This document shows, piece by piece, positions 31,714-35,670 of a stretch of 35,670 bases of DNA. The stretch's first letter is position 1. Every line of letters begins with the position of its first letter. The position numbers and the translations under genes are program-made. This DNA comes from a bacterium (GTDB lineage: Bacteria; Armatimonadota; UBA5829): contig JAJFTD010000080.1 in NCBI GenBank assembly GCA_021373255.1, forward strand, positions 1 through 35,670, read 5' to 3'. The notes below the pieces were generated by a model that saw only the letters and a list, made by a program, of their open reading frames with translations, made no database searches and was not told the origin of the DNA.

Positions 31714-32274
31714 TTGCGTACAGCAAATACAAAGGCTGTCTGGACAAAACTACAACTAGGGCAACGAGATCAGATGATGCAGTTTATAAAACAAAGTCTT
31801 GCAGAAAATGGCTTCCAAGGCTTTATAAGTATCTGCCAATTGAAGTCTGAAAACTGTACATCTGTTCCACGCCAAATGGGTGTGTATGTTATCTTTAGAG
31901 AATCCCTAACTCCTCCTGCCTTTCGTGCAGTGAGCATTGGTGGGCATTTTAAGAGCAAAGATCCCACTGTACCAGAGCACCTGTTGAGAGAACAGTGGGT
32001 CGTTGATGCAATGGTCATTTACATAGGTAAAGCAGGTGGCAGGTCTCAGACTGCAACCTTGCAGAGTAGAATGAGACAGTACATGCAGTTCGGCTGCGGT
32101 AAGCCTGTTGGTCATCGAGGCGGACGGTTCATCTGGCAATTAGCCGACTGTGAAGATCTACTCGTTGCGTGGAAACCACTTGATCTTCAAGAACCACGCC
32201 AAGTTGAGCGCGAAATGATCAGTGATTTTATCCGGATATATGGCGTGAAGCCATTTGCCAACCTAAACAGATAG
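31714..32274 (+). CDS. Orphan GIY-YIG-domain protein
   Basis: A 186-residue protein. The GIY-YIG nuclease signature is split in the usual way: GVYVIF (56-61) and VIYIGKAGGR (101-110), then the conserved Arg in LQSRMRQYM (119-121), a Glu in EREMISDFIRIY (165 or 167) and a final Asn in FANLNR (184). A 34-residue insertion between GVY and YIG is longer than in UvrC and resembles domains that accept a nucleotide or DNA ligand. There is no HTH or helicase part. The start is uncertain: the TTG at 31714 or the double ATG at 31774. It appears more AT-rich than its neighbours. DNA cleavage or damage processing is possible, and restriction or mobile origin cannot be excluded. Confidence 0.7.
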   Translation: MRTANTKAVWTKLQLGQRDQMMQFIKQSLAENGFQGFISICQLKSENCTSVPRQMGVYVIFRESLTPPAFRAVSIGGHFKSKDPTVPEHLLREQWVVDAMVIYIGKAGGRSQTATLQSRMRQYMQFGCGKPVGHRGGRFIWQLADCEDLLVAWKPLDLQEPRQVEREMISDFIRIYGVKPFANLNR

Positions 32275-32313
32275 CAAGCAATCAAATGATATTATAAAGG
32301 AAATCTAGATAAA

Positions 32314-32343
32314 CAAAAGTGCCCGTTCACACGGGCACTTTTG
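32314..32343. terminator. Bidirectional terminator
   Basis: A perfect 13-bp stem (32314-32326 with 32331-32343) has the tetraloop TCAC and A/T runs at the base. It lies between the GIY-YIG gene and the convergent PEP-CTERM gene. Confidence 0.82.
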
Positions 32344-32396
32344 ATCACTTATAAGCTACAGAATGAACCGTGAGCGTGGTTTTTTCTATAGAATTA

Positions 32397-33065
32397 TTAC
32401 TTTCTGCGAAGTCGTCCGCCAAGACCAACGATACCACAAAGGCCGGTAGCCAAGGCAAGAATAGAACTGGGCTCTGGGACTGCGTTGGGAGTAACGTCAA
32501 CAAAACTCACGCCGTAGTACTGGGACAGTGCGAAATCCGTGGAAGTGCTGTAGTCGTCTACGTTTACAACAAACCAATCCTGACCGGTGACTGAGCCAAG
32601 CTTATACTCAGAGATCGGACCGTCGCCCCACATCAGACCTGTAGAAGTCGTATTGTTTTTGGTGAGGAGCGTGTTGGGCATCCAATTCAGGTTTGCAAAG
32701 ATAGCCCAATTTCCTTGCGGGTGGGTGAGAAGCTGCACGTATACATCATAAACTCTGGTTGTGTCCAGTCCTCTGACTACGGTGGTTATTGAAGGGCAAT
32801 CCTCTCCGGTCCAGCCATTGTCATCCTGGAATCTCGGATGGGAAGTAAGAGCTGTATAGCTGCCCCAATTTTCTAAGCCCCACTTACCGTCATAACCGTT
32901 CGGTGACATGCTTGTCCAATCGAAGGCATTTACCGCCTCCGAAGTGGTGTTGGTAGAGTCTGCTTTCACGAACGTGCCGGTGATTGCTGCCATTGCGGTG
33001 CTTGCAGCGAGGACAGTGACACATCCAACTATAATGGCGTGTCTGAGAATGGATACGTGTTTCAT
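32397..33065 (-). CDS. PEP-CTERM sorting-domain exported protein
   Basis: A 222-residue protein. The ATG at 33065 has AAGGAG 6 nt upstream and starts a signal peptide (HAIIVGCVTVLAASTAMA). The mature domain is beta-rich, with many Asn, Thr and aromatic residues (NWGSYTALTSHPRFQDDNGWTGEDC; RVYDVYVQLLTHPQGNWAIFANL), a lectin-like or fasciclin-like appearance. The C-terminus is a classic PEP-CTERM tripartite signal: VPEPSS, a hydrophobic helix (ILALATGLCGIVGLG) and GRLRRK. Proteins with it are cut by an exosortase (EpsH/XrtA type) and placed in the extracellular matrix. No exosortase is encoded in this window, so the gene must lie elsewhere. Confidence 0.92.
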   Translation of the reverse strand: MKHVSILRHAIIVGCVTVLAASTAMAAITGTFVKADSTNTTSEAVNAFDWTSMSPNGYDGKWGLENWGSYTALTSHPRFQDDNGWTGEDCPSITTVVRGLDTTRVYDVYVQLLTHPQGNWAIFANLNWMPNTLLTKNNTTSTGLMWGDGPISEYKLGSVTGQDWFVVNVDDYSTSTDFALSQYYGVSFVDVTPNAVPEPSSILALATGLCGIVGLGGRLRRK

Positions 33066-33183
33066 CTTCTTCTCCTTGTAGATGTTGTGGATATCTGTAG
33101 GTACCACAGGTTTTCTGTCGATTCGGAGTGGAAGAATTCCACACCAACTCATTAGCACATACGCAGTGTGTCCTACACATGTC

Positions 33184-33212
33184 ACTATGCCACAGTATTG
33201 CTCAGCTGTCAA
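33184..33212 (-). promoter_or_regulatory. Promoter of the PEP-CTERM gene
   Basis: On the minus strand TTGACA (33207-33212) and CATAGT (33184-33189) are 17 nt apart. The leader is about 110 nt. Confidence 0.6.
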
Positions 33213-33321
33213 GGGCATGTGTAGTAATTATTCTGCATTATTTCTGCACTATTGGGTTGTAACGAGGGCTAACGCGTCTTGTCAGCTTATTGTTTAATCG
33301 CGAAAAGAAACGAAGAGATAA

Positions 33322-33361
33322 CGCAAATTACTTCGGCATCCTGATACCGAAGTCGCCGGAC
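33322..33361 (+). repeat. Dispersed palindromic REP-like element, copy C
   Basis: A 40-bp unit with arms CTTCGGCATC (33331-33340) and GATACCGAAG (33343-33352), a CT centre and one A-C mismatch. The tail CGCCGGAC continues as GCACT to 33366. It matches copy A closely. Confidence 0.65.
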
Positions 33362-33409
33362 GCACTGAAGCACTAGATATGCGTCCAAAAATGTCACCAT
33401 AGAGGGCTG

Positions 33410-33418
33410 TGGTATAAT
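33410..33418 (+). promoter_or_regulatory. Extended -10 promoter of the helicase gene
   Basis: TGGTATAAT is a perfect extended -10 (TGn-TATAAT). No good -35 lies 17 nt upstream; ATGTCA at 33391 is 16 nt away. The start near 33425 gives a leader of about 115 nt before the chosen TTG. Confidence 0.5.
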
Positions 33419-33541
33419 GTACACGATTGTTATGTTGGTTTGGCACTGACCTGGTTGTTCACGGATGTTTTCGGTCCCGCTAGCTCACTCGCTTCAAGCC
33501 GCCTAGACAATAGCGAACTATCAGTTAGGAGATCGATTTTT

Positions 33542-35236
33542 TTGGGCTATCAGGACAAATTGTGTGTGTGCCGTGATTGCGGACAGGAGTTTGTATTTAC
33601 CGCACACGAACAGAAAGAATTTTTAAAACAAGGCTTTAATCCGCCGACCAGGTGCATAGAGTGTCATGAAAGACGCACATCGCGGCGGCGCTTTAGCCGG
33701 GGTAGTGACTGTGAGATGCACACCGCACCCTGCTCTGTGTGTGGCAAAGAAGCCATGCTTCCATTCAAACCTGTGGGCAATAAACCTATATACTGTTCGG
33801 AGTGCTTCAGAAACCAGGCAATAGCTACGGCCAAGGCAAACCGCAAAGAATTCGTACTGCGCAAGCCGGAGAAAGTAGAACAGGATCCAGTGCAACCGAT
33901 CTTGCAAGAAACGGCCAGTGTTGCGTCATTTGGGCAGTTCAACCTTGACCCACGGCTGGAGCGCGCGGTGAATGAAGCCGGTTATGAAACCCCCACCCCT
34001 GTGCAGGCAGCAACCATTCCATTGGGCTTGGCGGGTCGTGATATTATCGGCACGGCTCAAACCGGCACCGGTAAGACGGCGGCGTTCGTGCTGCCGATAC
34101 TTCAACATTTGCTTACAAACCCGGTGGACAGACCGTGCACACGAGCTGTTGTGCTTACTCCCACTCGTGAGCTTGCGGAACAGATCTGTGATGCATTCAA
34201 GCAGTTGGGCAAGTTTACGAAAGTCCGGGTCGCAACTGTCTACGGCGGGGTCGGAATGAACCCGCAAGAGCAAGCGCTTCGTAATGGGACCGAAGTGATA
34301 GTCGCATGCCCAGGTAGGCTGTTGGACCACATCGAGCGCGGCAACACTAACCTCTTACGAGTTGAGAACCTGGTGCTTGACGAGGCCGACAGGATGCTGG
34401 ACATGGGCTTCCTTCCGCCTATCAAAAGAATCCTCGCGCGCCTGCCGCGCCAGCGTCAGAGCATGCTCTTCTCGGCTACATTCGCAAAAGAGTTGGAACA
34501 GCTTGTGGCGAGCACGTTGAACGATCCGCAGAGGGTGGATGTAGACCTCCATGCGCCCGCGAAGACCGTAGCGCACGCGCTATACCCGTGCCCTCAGCAT
34601 CTGAAGACCACGCTGGTGCTCAAGCTGCTGGACAAGACCGACACAAACTCTGTGTTAATATTCACCCGCACAAAACACCGCGCAAATCGTGTGGCTCAAC
34701 AGATTGAGCGGGCCGGTTATGGCACGGCAGCGTTGCATGCGAACAAGTCTCAGAACCAGAGACAAATTGCGCTGGATGACTTCCGGTCAGGTAGATGCCA
34801 GGTGCTTGTAGCCACGGATATCGCAGCACGGGGGATTGATGTTGACACCATATCTCACGTGATCAACTATGACATCCCCGACACCGCCGACACGTATATC
34901 CACCGCATCGGCCGCACAGGTAGAGCCGAGCGCGAGGGTGATGCAATGACCCTGATAACCAATCAGGACAGCGCAATCGTGTGGGATATTGAAAAAGCTC
35001 TGGGCGGGCCGATAGAGCGCCGAAAACTTGAGGATTTCGACTACAATGCACCTGCGCCGTCTATTGACGAGTTCAAGCGTGGCCCGATGCCGCAGCGCAA
35101 GCCCAAGCCAAGGCAAGAACCCAGCCAGAGCCGACCGACCACCAAAGTGCGACAGAGCGGTTCCGTAGAAAGAGGCAAAGCGAAAAGCCCAGGATACTTT
35201 GCCGCTCAACGTAAGGCAAGAAGCAAATCATCTTGA
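33542..35236 (+). CDS. DEAD-box RNA helicase with N-terminal double zinc ribbon
   Basis: About 564 residues from the TTG at 33542 (AGGAG 10 nt upstream). The residues before it lack coding character, and proteins with this first domain usually begin with a short M-x-YQDK. Two Cys-rich modules precede the helicase: CRDCGQEFVF...PTRCIECHERR (about 10-45) and CSVCGKEAMLPFKPVGNKPIYCSECFRNQ (about 65-95). The helicase core has Q-motif GYETPTPVQ, motif I AQTGTGKT, PTRELAEQ, motif II DEAD, motif III SAT, TRTKHRA, ATDIAARGIDV and motif VI HRIGRTGR. A basic tail rich in K, R, P and S ends the protein. It probably unwinds structured RNA, for ribosome assembly or cold adaptation, with the ribbons guiding the substrate. 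Confidence 0.93.
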   Translation: MGYQDKLCVCRDCGQEFVFTAHEQKEFLKQGFNPPTRCIECHERRTSRRRFSRGSDCEMHTAPCSVCGKEAMLPFKPVGNKPIYCSECFRNQAIATAKANRKEFVLRKPEKVEQDPVQPILQETASVASFGQFNLDPRLERAVNEAGYETPTPVQAATIPLGLAGRDIIGTAQTGTGKTAAFVLPILQHLLTNPVDRPCTRAVVLTPTRELAEQICDAFKQLGKFTKVRVATVYGGVGMNPQEQALRNGTEVIVACPGRLLDHIERGNTNLLRVENLVLDEADRMLDMGFLPPIKRILARLPRQRQSMLFSATFAKELEQLVASTLNDPQRVDVDLHAPAKTVAHALYPCPQHLKTTLVLKLLDKTDTNSVLIFTRTKHRANRVAQQIERAGYGTAALHANKSQNQRQIALDDFRSGRCQVLVATDIAARGIDVDTISHVINYDIPDTADTYIHRIGRTGRAEREGDAMTLITNQDSAIVWDIEKALGGPIERRKLEDFDYNAPAPSIDEFKRGPMPQRKPKPRQEPSQSRPTTKVRQSGSVERGKAKSPGYFAAQRKARSKSS

Positions 35237-35245
35237 TTTTGCAGT

Positions 35246-35293
35246 AAATAACACCTATTCTCTCACGCAAGTGAGGGGGAATAGGTGTTATTT
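35246..35293. terminator. Long terminator hairpin with GNRA tetraloop
   Basis: A perfect 15-bp outer stem (35246-35260 with 35279-35293) surrounds an inner stem CTCAC/GTGAG (35262-35266, 35271-35275) closed by GCAA. The structure ends the helicase transcript. A TTATTT stretch lies at its 3' side. Confidence 0.75.
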
Positions 35294-35319
35294 CATCGTG
35301 ATAATGGAGAGTGCTTGCA

Positions 35320-35670
35320 GTGACAAACAAACAGGAAAGCCAACCCCTGCTTGAAACAGGCACGATTGATGCAGCTAAACAGACTCCGAAAGAGCGTTTT
35401 CGCTGGTGGGTGATATTATTAGGGGTTGTGCTCATTCCGGTGAACAGCCTTTGGATTGCACGCTCGGAGGCAATGGACTACTCCGGGTTTCCTACGAACG
35501 CATCGTTGTTCTTTAATGTCATCTTTTGCCTGATGGTCCTGCTCCTGGTAAACGCGCTTGTGAGGCGGATATGGCCGGGAGCCGGGCTTTGCAGGCGTGA
35601 GCTGATGGTGCTTTATGGAATGTTGGCGACGGGCTCAAGTCTGGTTGGTCATGATACGATGCAGATGCTG
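35320..35670 (+). CDS. DUF6785-like polytopic membrane protein, N-terminal part (cut by the right edge)
   Basis: The GTG at 35320 has GGAG 10 nt upstream and the frame is open to the window end (117 codons). A soluble start of about 27 residues is followed by the first helix, WWVILLGVVLIPVNSLWIA, then YSGFPTNASLFFNVIFCLMVLLLVNALVRRIWP and RRELMVLYGMLATGSSLVGHDTMQML. The pattern of YSGxPT, SLFFNV and GHDxxQxL fits large membrane proteins of the DUF6785/DUF6784 type that are common in Armatimonadota and Planctomycetota. Their function is unknown; a transport or permease-like role is sometimes guessed. The rest of the protein is outside the window. Confidence 0.7.
   Translation, partial: MTNKQESQPLLETGTIDAAKQTPKERFRWWVILLGVVLIPVNSLWIARSEAMDYSGFPTNASLFFNVIFCLMVLLLVNALVRRIWPGAGLCRRELMVLYGMLATGSSLVGHDTMQML

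Noticed and set aside
32397-33218. Longer PEP-CTERM frame starting at 33218
   Set aside because: The added 51 residues include the promoter at 33184-33212. The ATG at 33065 has AAGGAG and a signal peptide.
33440-33541. Upstream extension of the helicase frame
   Set aside because: The TTG at 33440 has no ribosome binding site. The first residues are not like the zinc-ribbon family start, and the TTG at 33542 fits better.

Overview
This window looks like a chromosome segment of moderately GC-rich, free-living bacterial DNA with housekeeping genes. No phage, plasmid, insertion-sequence or CRISPR signature was seen. Several features fit an Armatimonadota-like or neighbouring lineage, although the sequence alone cannot prove the taxon. 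These are a PEP-CTERM exported protein, a membrane protein of the large DUF6785-like type at the right edge, secreted glycan-active enzymes scattered among housekeeping genes, a zinc-ribbon DEAD-box helicase, and frequent TTG starts. Promoters of the TTGACA-17-TATAAT kind can be read in front of most transcription units, and several of them decide between alternative start codons.

Layout. 1-2427 (minus strand): end of a secreted helical-repeat-like protein, then the ComM/YifB AAA ATPase. 2576-2650: tRNA-Met(CAU). 2733-10548: a carbohydrate-related island with a small membrane protein, a GH42-like TIM-barrel protein, a sialate O-acetylesterase-like protein next to a secreted alpha/beta-hydrolase, and a secreted GH5-like glycosidase. 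10564-12332 and onward to 13498 (minus): a tightly packed operon (MFS transporter, HI0933/BaiN-type flavoprotein, small secreted protein) ending in three tandem hairpins. 13647-15225 (plus): LexA with a promoter and a palindromic candidate operator, a small membrane protein, and a stand-alone LuxR-type HTH protein. 15294-17286: a secreted beta-propeller and a TlpA-like thioredoxin. 17338-19732 (minus): a redox operon (glutaredoxin-like protein, TrxB-like reductase, HemW). 19815-21260: rpsT and an AAC(3)-fold acetyltransferase.

21498-25672 (plus) is the most interesting unit: five tightly packed genes behind one promoter. They encode a dCMP-deaminase-like enzyme, a HAD hydrolase, an unrecognised protein with a ParB-like DGxHR motif, a fusion of an MtrA/DUF4346-like domain to a thymidylate-synthase-like domain, and a YprB-like RNase H-fold exonuclease. 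Together they suggest an unusual dTMP or modified-pyrimidine nucleotide pathway.

25675-35670: a small secreted protein, an SH3/NlpC-P60 peptidase, a Rad50/Mre11-like pair of the YhaN/YhaO kind, an orphan GIY-YIG protein, the PEP-CTERM protein, the DEAD-box helicase and the start of the DUF6785-like membrane protein. Three intergenic regions share a short palindromic, REP-like element (near 9000, 21425 and 33340). At two of them it is accompanied by degenerate 7- or 8-nt tandem repeats.
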